From: Bin87 sp965220505
GTDB lineage: Bacteria > Chloroflexota > Dehalococcoidia > Lucifugimonadales > UBA3495
Reading direction: 5' to 3'
DNA length: 64,000 nt
Assembly (NCBI GenBank): GCA_965220505.1
Contig: CBDCQE010000001.1
Location: 1,736,001-1,800,000 of the forward strand
The position numbers were made by a program, and so were the translations under genes. Of this stretch, positions 1 through 8,891 are shown one piece after another. A model generated the notes under the pieces. It saw nothing but the letters and a program-made list of their open reading frames with translations. It did no database searches and was not told where the DNA came from. Position 1 is the first letter of the stretch. The number at the start of each line of letters is the position of its first letter.

Positions 1-78
1 CCGGGCACTGGGCACGGCGGCCAGCCCGTTCTGCACCTCCCGGAGCAGATCATGCTGGTAATCGCGGAGTTCGATCAT
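1..78 (-). CDS. N-terminus of a probable superfamily II helicase (partial)
   Basis: An ATG on the minus strand at 76-78 opens a frame that runs off the window edge after 26 codons. The peptide begins MIELRDYQHDLLREV, which resembles the 'LR.YQ..ai..v' start of DEAD/DEAH and type III restriction-type helicases, where this segment (a Q-motif-like helix) precedes Walker A. Walker A itself lies outside the window, so the assignment rests only on this start. It is read in the same direction as the neighbouring UDP-glucose dehydrogenase gene, 95 bases downstream of that gene's stop. Confidence 0.45.
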   Translation of the reverse strand, partial: MIELRDYQHDLLREVQNGLAAVPSAR

Positions 79-173
79 GCCGGCGGATTGTATCATCGCA
101 TCGAGCGCCCTCGACGGAACCGGAGCGTAGTCCCGCGACACCGAGAGGAACGCCGTCACAGGATCGCAGCCCG

Positions 174-1564
174 CTACATGGTCTGGGCAGTTCCCGGGCC
201 GTTTCCGTTTCGGCCCACGCCCACGTACTGGAAACCAAGGCGCTGCATCTTCGCGCCGTCCAGAGCGTTGCGCCCGTCGAACACGAAGCGCGGCGGGTTC
301 ATGCAGCGCGCGATGTCCTGCCAGTTGGCTTCGACGAACTCCGACCACTCCGTCACCAGCACGATCGCCTGCGCTTGGTTGGCCGCCTCCAGCACATTGT
401 CCACCAGACGCACCGTCGCGGGCAGATGGGGCCGGGCCATGTCCATCGCCACCGGGTCGTAGGCGCTGACGATAGCCCCGTCGTCGCACAGCGCGTTGAT
501 CATGTCCAGGGAAGGCGCCTCGCGCACGTCGTCGGTGTCGGGCTTGAACGCCAGACCCAGAACTCCCACGCGCAAGCCGTCCATGCCGGCGCCAAATCGT
601 TCCCGCAGCGCGTACACCGGCAGCAACCTCTGGCGGTTGTTGATATTGATCACCGACCGCAGCAGTTCCACGTTCGCCCCGCTGGTGAGCGCAACGTTAT
701 CCAGCGCCCTCACGTCCTTTCCACGTTCGCCCCGCTGGTGAGCGCAACGTTATCCAGCGCCCTCACGTCCTTGGGGAAGCAGGAACCCCCGTATCCGACG
801 CCGGCGTAGATCCGCCCGCCGGTTCTGGGATCCATGGCCATCCCGTCGCTGACGGCGTCGATGGACGCGCCCACCCGCTCGCACAGCGACGCTATCTCGT
901 TGATGAACGAAATTCGGGTCGCCAGGAATGCGTTGCTGGCGTACTTGATCATCTCCGCGCTGGTGATGTCGGTGACGATATACGGCGCTTCAATCCCGGC
1001 GTGCATTGCCTTCACCAACGCGACGGACCTGCTGTCTCCAGGGTTGGCGCCGATGACGATGCGGTCGGGCCGCTGCCAGTCGCGCACGGCCTGGCCTTCG
1101 CGCAGGAACTCAGGGTTCGATACGTAGCGCAACCCGGCGGCGACGCGGTCCGCGTGGCGCATCTCCTGCTCGATCACCCGCTGGCCCGTGCCCGGAGGCA
1201 CGGTGCTCTTCATCACCACCAGGGTGTCGTCATGGTCCCTCGACCTGATCCAGTTCAGGGCGGACCTGACCTGGCTCAGGTCCGCCGCGCCGTTGGCGGT
1301 CTGAGGTGTGCCCGTGGCGATCAGGGTGATCTCGCCCAGCGGTTCGGTGACGCTGTCCGGATGTTTGAAACGCAGACGCTCCTCGTACAACGCCGAAACA
1401 ACCAATTCGTGCAAACCGGGTTCGTAAAAGGGCATGGCCCCGGATCGCAGTTGTGCAATGCGATCACTGTCTATGTCGACGCCAAGTATGCGGTGACCGG
1501 CGGCGGACAGGCAGGCTGCAGCCACCATCCCCACGTAGCCGAGGCCAATTACGGTGATATTCAA
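174..1564 (-). pseudogene. ugd: UDP-glucose 6-dehydrogenase, frameshifted by a 53-bp tandem duplication
   Basis: UDP-glucose dehydrogenase oxidises UDP-glucose to UDP-glucuronate with NAD. I place the start at a TTG (1562-1564) preceded by GGAGG; the protein opens NITVIGLGYVGM, the Rossmann GxGxxG loop. The N-terminal frame (1564 to about 710) contains the catalytic-cysteine motif GGSCFPKD and then DVRALDNVALTSG. The C-terminal frame (713 to 174) repeats RALDNVALTSG and continues through the UDP-binding domain (GLAFKPDTDDVREAPS). The break is an exact 53-bp tandem repeat (667-719 and 720-772). Removing one copy would restore a single frame of about 445 residues, normal for the family. galU at 25-26 kb would supply the substrate. 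Either a genuine recent mutation or an assembly error. Confidence 0.85.
667..772. repeat. Exact 53-bp tandem duplication inside ugd
   Basis: Bases 667-719 and 720-772 are identical. The unit length is not a multiple of three, so the duplication shifts the reading frame of the UDP-glucose dehydrogenase gene just after its catalytic-cysteine region. No other tandem repeat of this kind was seen in the window. Confidence 0.95.
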
Positions 1565-1807
1565 GGCGGGTCGCCTCCTTATTTTCCATGCTGACGGGGC
1601 ATGCATCCCGCATCAATTGTCGGGTTGGGCCGATTCCGGTGTCAAGGCAGTCCATCCACACTTCCTGCCAGCCACAGTGTTGAGCGCTTGCCCGCGAAAC
1701 GCCCGGTTGAATTCCCGCCCGTCGGTCGGCATACTGGCGCCACCAATCAAACCCGCAATCGACCTGGTTTGCTTACCTGGTCATTGCGCTTCAGGGAGAA
1801 CCACGTT

Positions 1808-2788
1808 ATGGCAACCCTGGTAACCGGTGGCGTCGGCTTCGTCGGGGCGAGCATAGTCAGGGAACTGGCCGCCCGCGGCCACGAGGTCGTCAGCTACGAC
1901 GTGCTAGCCGCCGACGCGCTGATGGAGCATTTCCTGGGAGACCTGGCCGAACGGGTCACTTTCATCGTCGGCGACATTCTTGACACGGCCGGTCTCGACG
2001 CTCTGCGGCGTGACCACTCCATCGACAAGATCGTCCACGCGGCGGTGTTCACCGTCAACCGCACCGACCGGGAAACCGCCCGCAGCAAAGAGATCCTGGA
2101 CATCAACCTGACCGGAACCGGCAACCTGCTGGAACTGGCCCGGGAGATCGGCGTCCAGAGGTTCGTGTACATCAGTTCCGGCGCCGCCTACGGCCTGTGC
2201 CGCGACCCGGACCAGACCTACAACGAGGACGACCACCCGCAGCCGGGCAACCTCTACGGGATAACCAAGCTCGCCAGCGAGCAGCTTACGCACCGGTATG
2301 GCCAACTCCACGGGTTCAGCGCGGCCAGCCTCCGGGTCAGCACGCCCTACGGCCCCATGGAGCGCATCACCGGCCACCGCGACAACATGTCTACTCCTTA
2401 CCAGTGGACCGGCGCGATGCTCCGGGGCGAACCCATCGCCCTGGACACCACCGACTTCGGGCGAGACTACACCTACGTCCTGGACACCGGCTCGGCCATC
2501 GCAACTGTGGTGGACGCGCCCGAACTGCCCCACGACCTGTACAACATCACCAACGGCGTCTCGGTGACCGGCGCCCAGATCCAGCGCACGCTGGCCGAGC
2601 TGTTCCCGGAAACCCGCATCGTGGAGTCGGAGAGCGCCGAGCCGGCGGAGTCCTCCCTGGGGCCGACCCGTGGGCCGCTGTCCGGCTACCGCTTGTGGCA
2701 CGACCTGGGCTGGGTCCCGCAGTACGACCTGGCCGCCGGCCTGACCGATTATGTCCAGTGGCGCCGCGACTCGGGTTTCCTGGATTAG
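1808..2788 (+). CDS. NAD-dependent epimerase/dehydratase (extended SDR)
   Basis: A 326-residue extended short-chain dehydrogenase. The Rossmann loop TGGVGFVG lies at residues 6-13 and the catalytic YxxxK pair is Tyr150/Lys154 (YGITK), with an upstream Ser-Ser-Gly (YISSGAAYG). Members act on nucleotide sugars or similar substrates with bound NAD; the exact substrate cannot be read from the sequence. I chose the ATG at 1808 because the Rossmann strand begins directly there; the open frame extends further upstream to 1601 but overlaps the ugd promoter side. It is divergent from ugd, so a sugar-nucleotide role is possible but unproven. Confidence 0.85.
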   Translation: MATLVTGGVGFVGASIVRELAARGHEVVSYDVLAADALMEHFLGDLAERVTFIVGDILDTAGLDALRRDHSIDKIVHAAVFTVNRTDRETARSKEILDINLTGTGNLLELAREIGVQRFVYISSGAAYGLCRDPDQTYNEDDHPQPGNLYGITKLASEQLTHRYGQLHGFSAASLRVSTPYGPMERITGHRDNMSTPYQWTGAMLRGEPIALDTTDFGRDYTYVLDTGSAIATVVDAPELPHDLYNITNGVSVTGAQIQRTLAELFPETRIVESESAEPAESSLGPTRGPLSGYRLWHDLGWVPQYDLAAGLTDYVQWRRDSGFLD

Positions 2789-2828
2789 GCGCTGTCAGCA
2801 ATTCATTCCCGTCATCCCGGCGTCATTT

Positions 2829-2857
2829 CGTCATTCCGGCGAAAGCCGGAATCCAGA
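2829..2857. repeat. REP-like palindrome (ATTCCGGC-GAAA-GCCGGAAT)
   Basis: Single copy of the intergenic hairpin family found also at 3.8, 39.6 and 49.4 kb. An 8-bp stem (2833-2840 with 2845-2852) closes a GAAA tetraloop. It lies in the short gap before a deacetylase gene, so it would be in that gene's leader. A partial copy (cgtcatcccgg) precedes it. Confidence 0.75.
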
Positions 2858-2877
2858 AAACCGAAGGAGCAAGGATC

Positions 2878-3792
2878 ATGGCGCTGCCTCCCGACCGAAT
2901 CGACTACCTGCCCATCATCGACCGGCCGATCATCAAATGGCCCAACGAGGCGCGGGTGGCGCTGTGGATCTCGCCCAACATCGAGCACTATGAGTACACG
3001 CCGATCAACGAGGGTGTCCGCGACCCCTGGCCGCGCGTGCCCTATCCCGACGTGCAGCAGTACACCTACCGCGACTATGGCAACCGCGTCGGTTTCTGGC
3101 GCATGCTGGAGCCGCTGGACAAGTACAACATCAAGTGCTGCATCTCGCTGAACATGGCGGTGCTGGAGCACTTCCCGGAGATCGCCGAGGCAATGGTCGA
3201 GCGCGACTACGACTACATGAGCCACGGCATCTATAACACCCGATACCTCTACACGTATACCGAGGACGAGGAGCGGGAGTTCTACCGGGACACCATCGAG
3301 ACACTGAAGCGCCACACCGGCAAGCAACTCAAGGGGATGCTGGGACCCGCTATCTCCGGCAGTGTGAGCACCCCGGATCTGATGGCCGAGGCGGGCCTGA
3401 TCTACCACACCGATTGGTTCCACGACGACCAGCCCACGCCCATCAAGGTGCACAACGGCGGCAAACTGGTTTCGGTCCCCTACTCAATCGAGCTGAACGA
3501 CTCGTCCGTCCTGCGGGACAACCACTACACCGCCGAATACTTCGCCGACATCTGCAAGGCGCAGTTCGACCGCCTGTACGAGGAGGGCGCCGAGAGCGGC
3601 CGCGTCATGTGCATCGCCCTGCACCCCTTCCTGATCGGCCAGCCGCACCGCATCAAGTACCTTGAGGACATCCTCGATCACATCATGGCCCACGACGGCG
3701 TCTGGCAGACCACCGCCGACGAGATCGCCGATTATTACATCGCCAACTACTACGACCAGGCCATGGAACACGCGCAGCGGCTGGGCCGGTGA
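2878..3792 (+). CDS. Polysaccharide deacetylase family protein, PuuE/allantoinase-like
   Basis: A 304-residue cytoplasmic protein (no signal peptide) of the NodB-fold carbohydrate esterase/deacetylase superfamily, closest in form to the PuuE-type allantoinase branch. That branch hydrolyses C-N bonds of ureides rather than sugars. Recognisable features are the family opening 'RP...WPNEARVALWIS.NIEHYE', the central SHG (YMSHGIYNTRY), and the C-terminal ALHPFLIGQPHR segment carrying a conserved His. Start ATG at 2878 has an upstream AAGGAG. It is followed by a diverged paralogue at 3932 and an amidohydrolase at 4855, all co-directional, suggesting a pathway for breakdown of a cyclic amide or ureide. 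Substrate is inferred, not shown. Confidence 0.8.
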   Translation: MALPPDRIDYLPIIDRPIIKWPNEARVALWISPNIEHYEYTPINEGVRDPWPRVPYPDVQQYTYRDYGNRVGFWRMLEPLDKYNIKCCISLNMAVLEHFPEIAEAMVERDYDYMSHGIYNTRYLYTYTEDEEREFYRDTIETLKRHTGKQLKGMLGPAISGSVSTPDLMAEAGLIYHTDWFHDDQPTPIKVHNGGKLVSVPYSIELNDSSVLRDNHYTAEYFADICKAQFDRLYEEGAESGRVMCIALHPFLIGQPHRIKYLEDILDHIMAHDGVWQTTADEIADYYIANYYDQAMEHAQRLGR

Positions 3793-3818
3793 TGGCGCTA
3801 CATTGCTGCTTCTCGAAC

Positions 3819-3917
3819 CGTCATTCCGGCGAAAGCCGGAATCCACCGGGTAAATCGTGAACTCGCCCGACTTCCGCTATTCCTCACCACTGGACTCCGG
3901 CTTTCGCCGGAGTGACG
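3819..3917. repeat. Inverted pair of REP-like palindromes
   Basis: Two copies of the CGTCATTCCGGC-GAAA-GCCGGAATCCA hairpin face each other (3819-3845 and 3891-3917), about 45 bases apart. The right copy carries ACTCC/GGAGT where the left has ATTCC/GGAAT, a compensatory change that keeps the stem paired. The arrangement resembles the BIME/MITE-like units made of paired REP sequences. It separates the two deacetylase paralogues. Confidence 0.8.
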
Positions 3918-3931
3918 AAGGATAAATCAAC

Positions 3932-4843
3932 ATGCCCGCCCAACGCACCTTCGGCATGGACCACCCGCACCACGAGTGGTCGCCCATCATCAGCCGGCCG
4001 GCCTTGCGCTGGCCCAATGACGCCAGGGTCGCCCTGTGTGTCATCCTGGTGCTGGAGCACATGGAGTGGCAGGCTCCCGAGGGCAGCTTCCAGGTCGCAG
4101 GGCTGGCCGGCGGCTCCGCTCCCCGGGCGTTCCCGGACTACGCTCGCGTCTCCCACCGGGAATACGGTCACCGCATCGGCATCTTCCGCCTCCTGGACAC
4201 CCTGGAAAAGCACGGCATCACCGCCACCATCGCTATGGACGCGATTACCGCCGAGAACTATCCGTTCCTGGTGCAGCACTGCCTGGACCGAGGCTGCGAA
4301 ATCATCGGCCACGGCGTCTCCGTGAGCCAGATGATTACCAGCAACATGTCCGAGGACGAGGAGCGCGAATACATCCGGTCCTCCATCGACGCCCTGACCC
4401 GCGCCACGGGCAAGGCGCCCCAGGGCTGGCTCGGCCCCGAGTACGGAGAGTCGGAGCGCACGCCGCAACTGCTGGCCGAGGCCGGCCTGCGGTACGTCTG
4501 CGATTGGGCCAACGACGAGCAGCCCTACCCGATGACCGCCGGCGATAACCCCTTCTTCTCCCTGCCGTTGCTGTACGAACTGGACGACGTGGCGTCCCTG
4601 GCCCAGCGCAAGGTCACCGTGGCCGACTACCAACGCCGCCTCACCGAGAGCTTCGACGTGCTGCACGCCGACGGTGCCACCCACGGCCGGCTCATGGCGC
4701 TGAATTGGCATCCCTGGCTGGTGGGCCAGCCCTTCCGGGTCGGCGCGGTGGACGACGCGCTGGCCTATATGATGGAACAGGGCGGCGTCTGGGCCGCCAC
4801 CGGCTCCGAGATCATCGACTGGTACCAGTCCCAAACCGATTGA
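3932..4843 (+). CDS. Polysaccharide deacetylase family protein, second PuuE-like copy
   Basis: A 303-residue paralogue of the gene at 2878, sharing the 'RPALRWPNDARVALCV' opening, the GHGVS central motif in place of SHG, the TGKAPQGWLGPEYGES segment and the NWHPWLVGQPFR C-terminal His motif. The two copies are clearly diverged, so this is an old duplication with probable specialisation rather than a recent copy. It ends 11 bases before the amidohydrolase start, indicating one transcription unit. Expected to be a cytoplasmic metal- or water-activating C-N hydrolase; the substrate is unknown. Confidence 0.8.
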   Translation: MPAQRTFGMDHPHHEWSPIISRPALRWPNDARVALCVILVLEHMEWQAPEGSFQVAGLAGGSAPRAFPDYARVSHREYGHRIGIFRLLDTLEKHGITATIAMDAITAENYPFLVQHCLDRGCEIIGHGVSVSQMITSNMSEDEEREYIRSSIDALTRATGKAPQGWLGPEYGESERTPQLLAEAGLRYVCDWANDEQPYPMTAGDNPFFSLPLLYELDDVASLAQRKVTVADYQRRLTESFDVLHADGATHGRLMALNWHPWLVGQPFRVGAVDDALAYMMEQGGVWAATGSEIIDWYQSQTD

Positions 4844-4854
4844 CGAGGTGAACC

Positions 4855-6390
4855 ATGGCCTCCTCTCTGATCCGCGGCAAACACCTCATTAGTCCGCAGA
4901 GCGCCGGCGGCGTGACGACCGTCAGCGATGCGGCCATCTACCAGGAAGACGGCGTCATCAGGGACGTCGGCTCCTATCAGGACCTGCGGCAACGCCACCA
5001 ACCCGACGCCGAACTGGGCGGCCCCAACGTCGCCATCATCCCCGGCCTGGTGAACACCCACCACCACGGGCGCGGCGTGACCACGCTGCAAATGGGCACC
5101 TGCGACGACCTTTTGGAAGTTTGGATCCTGGCCGGCTGGGGCCGCCGTCCCTACGACCACTACCTGATGACCCTGTACACCGCCCTGAACATGCTGGAGT
5201 CGGGCCAGACCACGGTGATGTACAACCACCCGCAGACGGCGGCCGCAACCTTAAAAGAGGACGTTGACGCCGTCCTCCGCGGGTTCCTGGACGCCGGGAT
5301 GAGGGTCGCTTTCTCCAGCTATCTCCGCAACCAGAACCGGGTGGTCTACACCGCTGACGATGATTTCCTCGGCGGTCTGCCTACGGACCTCGCCGACGAC
5401 GTTCGCCGCTATTTGTCGGTTGCCCATATGAGCGACGACGACTATTTTGCCTTCTGCGAAACGATGGTCGTGGAGTACCACAACCATCCGTCGGGCAAGG
5501 TTCGTGTCCTGTTCAGCCCGGCCAACGCCCAGTGGAACTCTGACGATTTCCTAGTGCGCTGCAAGGAGCAGGCGGCTCGACACCAGACCGGCATTCACAT
5601 GCACCTGGTAGAGAGCCCCTACCAGAAGGACTACGGCATCCGAACCTGGGGCAAGACACCAGTTGAGCATCTGCAGGATTTGGAGTTCCTTGGGCCGGAG
5701 GTCTCCTTCGCCCACGCGGTCTGGCTCACCGAGCGCGACATCGACCTGCTGGCCGATTCCGGTTCCACCGTTGCCCACAACGCCAGCTCCAACCTGCGCC
5801 TGAAAAACGGCATCGCGCCGGTGAACCCGATGCTGGCCCGTGGCGTCAACGTCGCGATGGGCACCGACAGCACTGCCATCAACGACGACGACGATTTCCT
5901 CCAGGAGATGCGCCTGGTCAGCAAGCTGCACCGCCAGCCGGGGCTCGAACAACCCGCTATCACCATGGAGCAGGTACTGACCATGGCCAGCGCCAACGCC
6001 GCCGCACCGACCGGCTTCGGCAATGAAATCGGCCTGCTGGAACCCGGTCGCCGCGCTGATATGGTGCTTGTAAGGTTGGATAGCCTGGAAGACCCATACC
6101 TGGAGCAGGACCTGCCGCCGGTGGAGTTGGTGCTGGGTCGCGCTAAGATCAACGACATCGCGGCAGTGATAGTCGACGGCGAGGTATTGCTCCAGGACGG
6201 CGTCCACACCCGCGCCAACAAGGCCGACGTCGCCCGCGAACTCCGCGAACAGTTGGCCCGCCCCCTGGAGCCCGAGACGCTGGCCACCCGGCGCATGGCG
6301 GCGCAACTGTCGCCCTACGTCGAGCAGTTCTACCGCAGCCGCCCGCCGGCAATGGGCGAGCCGCACTACGTCTACAACGGCCGGACATGA
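4855..6390 (+). CDS. Amidohydrolase, TRZ/ATZ-cytosine deaminase-like
   Basis: A 511-residue metal-dependent hydrolase of the amidohydrolase superfamily. Metal ligands visible are the HxH of NTHHHGRG (His69/His71), His248 with His250 (HMHLVES), His287 (HAVWL) and Asp338 (GTDS). The N-terminal beta sandwich (LIRGKHLISP) and the C-terminal 'LEPGRRADMVLV' return are typical. This branch removes amino or other leaving groups from heterocycles (chlorohydrolases, guanine and S-adenosylhomocysteine deaminases). It follows the two PuuE-like genes by 11 bases with an aGGTGA ribosome site, which supports joint action on a nitrogen heterocycle. Exact substrate unknown. Confidence 0.88.
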   Translation: MASSLIRGKHLISPQSAGGVTTVSDAAIYQEDGVIRDVGSYQDLRQRHQPDAELGGPNVAIIPGLVNTHHHGRGVTTLQMGTCDDLLEVWILAGWGRRPYDHYLMTLYTALNMLESGQTTVMYNHPQTAAATLKEDVDAVLRGFLDAGMRVAFSSYLRNQNRVVYTADDDFLGGLPTDLADDVRRYLSVAHMSDDDYFAFCETMVVEYHNHPSGKVRVLFSPANAQWNSDDFLVRCKEQAARHQTGIHMHLVESPYQKDYGIRTWGKTPVEHLQDLEFLGPEVSFAHAVWLTERDIDLLADSGSTVAHNASSNLRLKNGIAPVNPMLARGVNVAMGTDSTAINDDDDFLQEMRLVSKLHRQPGLEQPAITMEQVLTMASANAAAPTGFGNEIGLLEPGRRADMVLVRLDSLEDPYLEQDLPPVELVLGRAKINDIAAVIVDGEVLLQDGVHTRANKADVARELREQLARPLEPETLATRRMAAQLSPYVEQFYRSRPPAMGEPHYVYNGRT

Positions 6391-6450
6391 TGGCCGAGCT
6401 CACCGTGGGATAATGGGCTAACGGTTGCGTGTCCGGGAGGATAGGCCAAA

Positions 6451-7074
6451 ATGGCTGAAATACAGGTAACGGTCGGTATCTGCAAGTTGGGCGGGGCGGA
6501 ATTTTACCAAACCCAACCTGTTGTGGACGTATGGGCAGACCACTCAGTGTTTCCGGAGACGGTCCTGACCGGCCTGGGCATTGAACCCGCTTGCAAACAT
6601 CCCGTGAAACTACCTGACGGCAGCCTGGCGGAATGGGGTTACGGTATCGTCCTGCTAGAGATTGGCGACGAGCAGTGGCCCTGCCCAGTGGTGTTTAGCC
6701 CTGCCGATGAGTATCGCCTGGGCTCTTCCGCCTTACAGATTTTCAACATGGACCCGGACTACGATACCGGCAAGCTTACGCCGGCGGGGCCGATATTATT
6801 GGGCAAGCCGGAAAATTCTTACGCCGGCGAATTCGCCGGGTTGACTGCGGTGGCTCCCCTGGAGGGGTATCGCATTTGGCTGCGCTATGAAGATGGCGTT
6901 GCCGGCGAGGTGGACCTGTCCCACTTGGCCGGAACTACGGCTTTCCGGCGTTGGCAAGACCCACAATTTTTTGAGTCGGTGGGGATTGGCGCCGGTGGAA
7001 CAGTGGAATGGGGTGACGATGTTGCACTGTGCGGCGACGCGCTTTATCTGCAGCTGACAGGCCAAGTTGTTTAG
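6451..7074 (+). CDS. Aspartic-protease-like domain fused to DUF2442
   Basis: A 207-residue two-part protein. Residues 1 to about 125 resemble the retropepsin-like clan AA proteins ('VVD.WADHSVFPETVLTGLGIEP', later 'LGSSALQIFN'), but the catalytic D-T-G is D26-V-W, keeping only the aspartate, so activity is doubtful. Residues about 135-205 match DUF2442 (YRIWLRYEDGVAGEVDLS...FRRWQDPQFFESVGI, ending GDALYL). DUF2442 genes usually lie next to DUF4160 genes, and here a DUF4160 gene starts 18 bases downstream. Such pairs behave like toxin-antitoxin modules in gene neighbourhoods; the function here is unknown. Confidence 0.7.
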   Translation: MAEIQVTVGICKLGGAEFYQTQPVVDVWADHSVFPETVLTGLGIEPACKHPVKLPDGSLAEWGYGIVLLEIGDEQWPCPVVFSPADEYRLGSSALQIFNMDPDYDTGKLTPAGPILLGKPENSYAGEFAGLTAVAPLEGYRIWLRYEDGVAGEVDLSHLAGTTAFRRWQDPQFFESVGIGAGGTVEWGDDVALCGDALYLQLTGQVV

Positions 7075-7092
7075 CCAACGATCTTACGGACG

Positions 7093-7353
7093 ATGCCGCT
7101 GGTATCCCTCATCGGTAACGGCAGCATCAGAGTGTACATGTATGGCAACGACCACGGCGCGCCGCATGTCCACGTCAGACACGGTGATGTCTGGTGCAAG
7201 GTAGCCATAAGTGACGGCAGCATGATCGCGGGCAATCTGAGAGGGCGGCAGCGACGGCTCGTACAGGCCTGGACGGAACGCCGTCGGAGTGATTTGCTGG
7301 CAGCATGGGAACGAGCGCAGCGCGGCGAACATCCCGGCAAGATTGCTGAATGA
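7093..7353 (+). CDS. DUF4160 family protein
   Basis: An 86-residue protein with the DUF4160 hallmark HGAPHVHVRHGD near residues 20-32 and a basic C-terminal half (RGRQRRLVQAWTERRR). It is the usual partner of DUF2442 and sits just downstream of a DUF2442-containing fusion; the pair is commonly found among toxin-antitoxin-like small genes. It ends 10 bases before the start of the HpaB-type oxygenase, so may be cotranscribed with it although functionally unrelated. Biochemical role unknown. Confidence 0.8.
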   Translation: MPLVSLIGNGSIRVYMYGNDHGAPHVHVRHGDVWCKVAISDGSMIAGNLRGRQRRLVQAWTERRRSDLLAAWERAQRGEHPGKIAE

Positions 7354-7363
7354 CGAGGATGCA

Positions 7364-8851
7364 ATGGTACTGGAACTTGAAGCCACGCTCGGCGCCATGA
7401 CCGGCGCCCGCTACATTGAGAGCCTGCGTGACGGCCGCGAGGTCTGGCTGGACGGCGAAAAGGTCGCCGACGTTACCAAGCACCCGGCCACGACCGGCAT
7501 GGTCCACGAGCTGGCGCGCATCTACGACCTGCAACACTCGGACAAGTACCGGGACGAGATGACCTTCGTCTCGCCGGAGACCGGCAACCGCTGCAGCCTG
7601 TCGTGGCTGCTGCCCCGCAGTCACGAGGACCTGAAACGCCAGCGACGCAACAGCGAGATCTGGAATGAGGAGTCGTGGGGTCAACTGGGTCGCAGCCCCG
7701 ACATCCTCGCCCCTTTTATCACCGGCCTGGTCGCCATCAGAGACGCGCTGGAACAGGTGAAGCACCCCAGGTGCAATTTCGCCGAGAACGTGGTCAACTA
7801 CCACCGCTACTGCATGGAGAACGACCTGTTCCTCACCCACGCCCTTGGTGACCCGCAGGTTGATCGCAGCGCGCAGCCCCAGAACGAGACCCGCTCGGAA
7901 AGCGAGACCGAGGTCGCGCTGCACGTCGTCGAAGAGACCAACGAGGGCGTAATCGTCCACGGCGCGAAGCAACTTGCCACCGCCGCTCCCATCAGCAACG
8001 AGACCTATGTGTCGCTTTCCGCCACCTTCATGCGCCGGTCCGATCCCCGGTTCATCCTCTCGTTCTCCATTCCCACCGAAACGCCGGGAATAAAGATGCT
8101 GTGCCGGGAACCGGTATCCCGGTGGGCCGGCAGCTACGGCCATCCCCTGGGCGCGGCGTATGACGAGCAGGACGCGATGCTGTTTTTCGACCACGTCCTG
8201 GTGCCGTGGGACCGCATCTTCATGCTCTACGACTCGACTCCGCTATTGCAACGGCTGGGCTCCGAGGCCAACTTCCGGGGCTGGGGCAACCTTTGCCGCA
8301 TCCACCAGCGGATGAAGATCATGACGGCGGTGGCCACGCTAATCGCTGAAGCCATCGGCGTGATCGAGTACCGCGAGGTGTCCGCCAAGCTGGGCGAGAT
8401 GGCCATGCACACCGAGATGTGGCGGCACGCCATGGACGGGGTGGAGCACAATGCCTACCCGGCGGATAACGGATTGATGTCCTTGGGCTCAACCTCCGGG
8501 ATGAATATCTACTTCGCCCAGACCTCCCAGCGCATGGTCGAGTTGCTGCGGGAGATCTCCGGCTCCGGCATGATCATGCAGCCCAGCGAGGCCGACCTGG
8601 CCAACCCCGAGTTCCGCCCTTACCTGGACCGGTACATGCCGGGCAAGGGCGTGGGCGTGGAGTACAAGTCCCGCCTGTTCCGCCTCGCCCACGACCTGGC
8701 CGCGTCGTCATTCGGTATGCGTCAGGAGATCTACGAGTACTGGCACGGCGGCGACCCCAACCGCAACCGCATCAACCTCCTCCGCAACTACGACCAGACG
8801 GGCATCACCGAGCGTATCAAGGCACTGGTCGCCGAGCCGCTGCGGTCGTAA
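7364..8851 (+). CDS. 4-hydroxyphenylacetate 3-hydroxylase (HpaB) family oxygenase
   Basis: A 495-residue FADH2-dependent monooxygenase of the HpaB/PvcC family, which ortho-hydroxylates phenols using reduced flavin from a separate reductase. The start is characteristic (MTGARYIESLRDGREVWLDGEKV), as are the HPATTGMVHELARIYDLQ block, the acyl-CoA-dehydrogenase-like middle (FDHVLVPWDRIFMLYD) and the C-terminal FRLAHDLAASSFGMRQ. ATG 7364 is preceded by GAGG. No flavin reductase gene is adjacent. With the LigB dioxygenase (9182) it could act in aromatic ring activation and cleavage, but the real phenolic substrate is not known. Confidence 0.9.
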   Translation: MVLELEATLGAMTGARYIESLRDGREVWLDGEKVADVTKHPATTGMVHELARIYDLQHSDKYRDEMTFVSPETGNRCSLSWLLPRSHEDLKRQRRNSEIWNEESWGQLGRSPDILAPFITGLVAIRDALEQVKHPRCNFAENVVNYHRYCMENDLFLTHALGDPQVDRSAQPQNETRSESETEVALHVVEETNEGVIVHGAKQLATAAPISNETYVSLSATFMRRSDPRFILSFSIPTETPGIKMLCREPVSRWAGSYGHPLGAAYDEQDAMLFFDHVLVPWDRIFMLYDSTPLLQRLGSEANFRGWGNLCRIHQRMKIMTAVATLIAEAIGVIEYREVSAKLGEMAMHTEMWRHAMDGVEHNAYPADNGLMSLGSTSGMNIYFAQTSQRMVELLREISGSGMIMQPSEADLANPEFRPYLDRYMPGKGVGVEYKSRLFRLAHDLAASSFGMRQEIYEYWHGGDPNRNRINLLRNYDQTGITERIKALVAEPLRS

Positions 8852-8891
8852 CCTGTCAGAGTTGTCGTCCTTCAGCAGAGTGCGGGACGGC

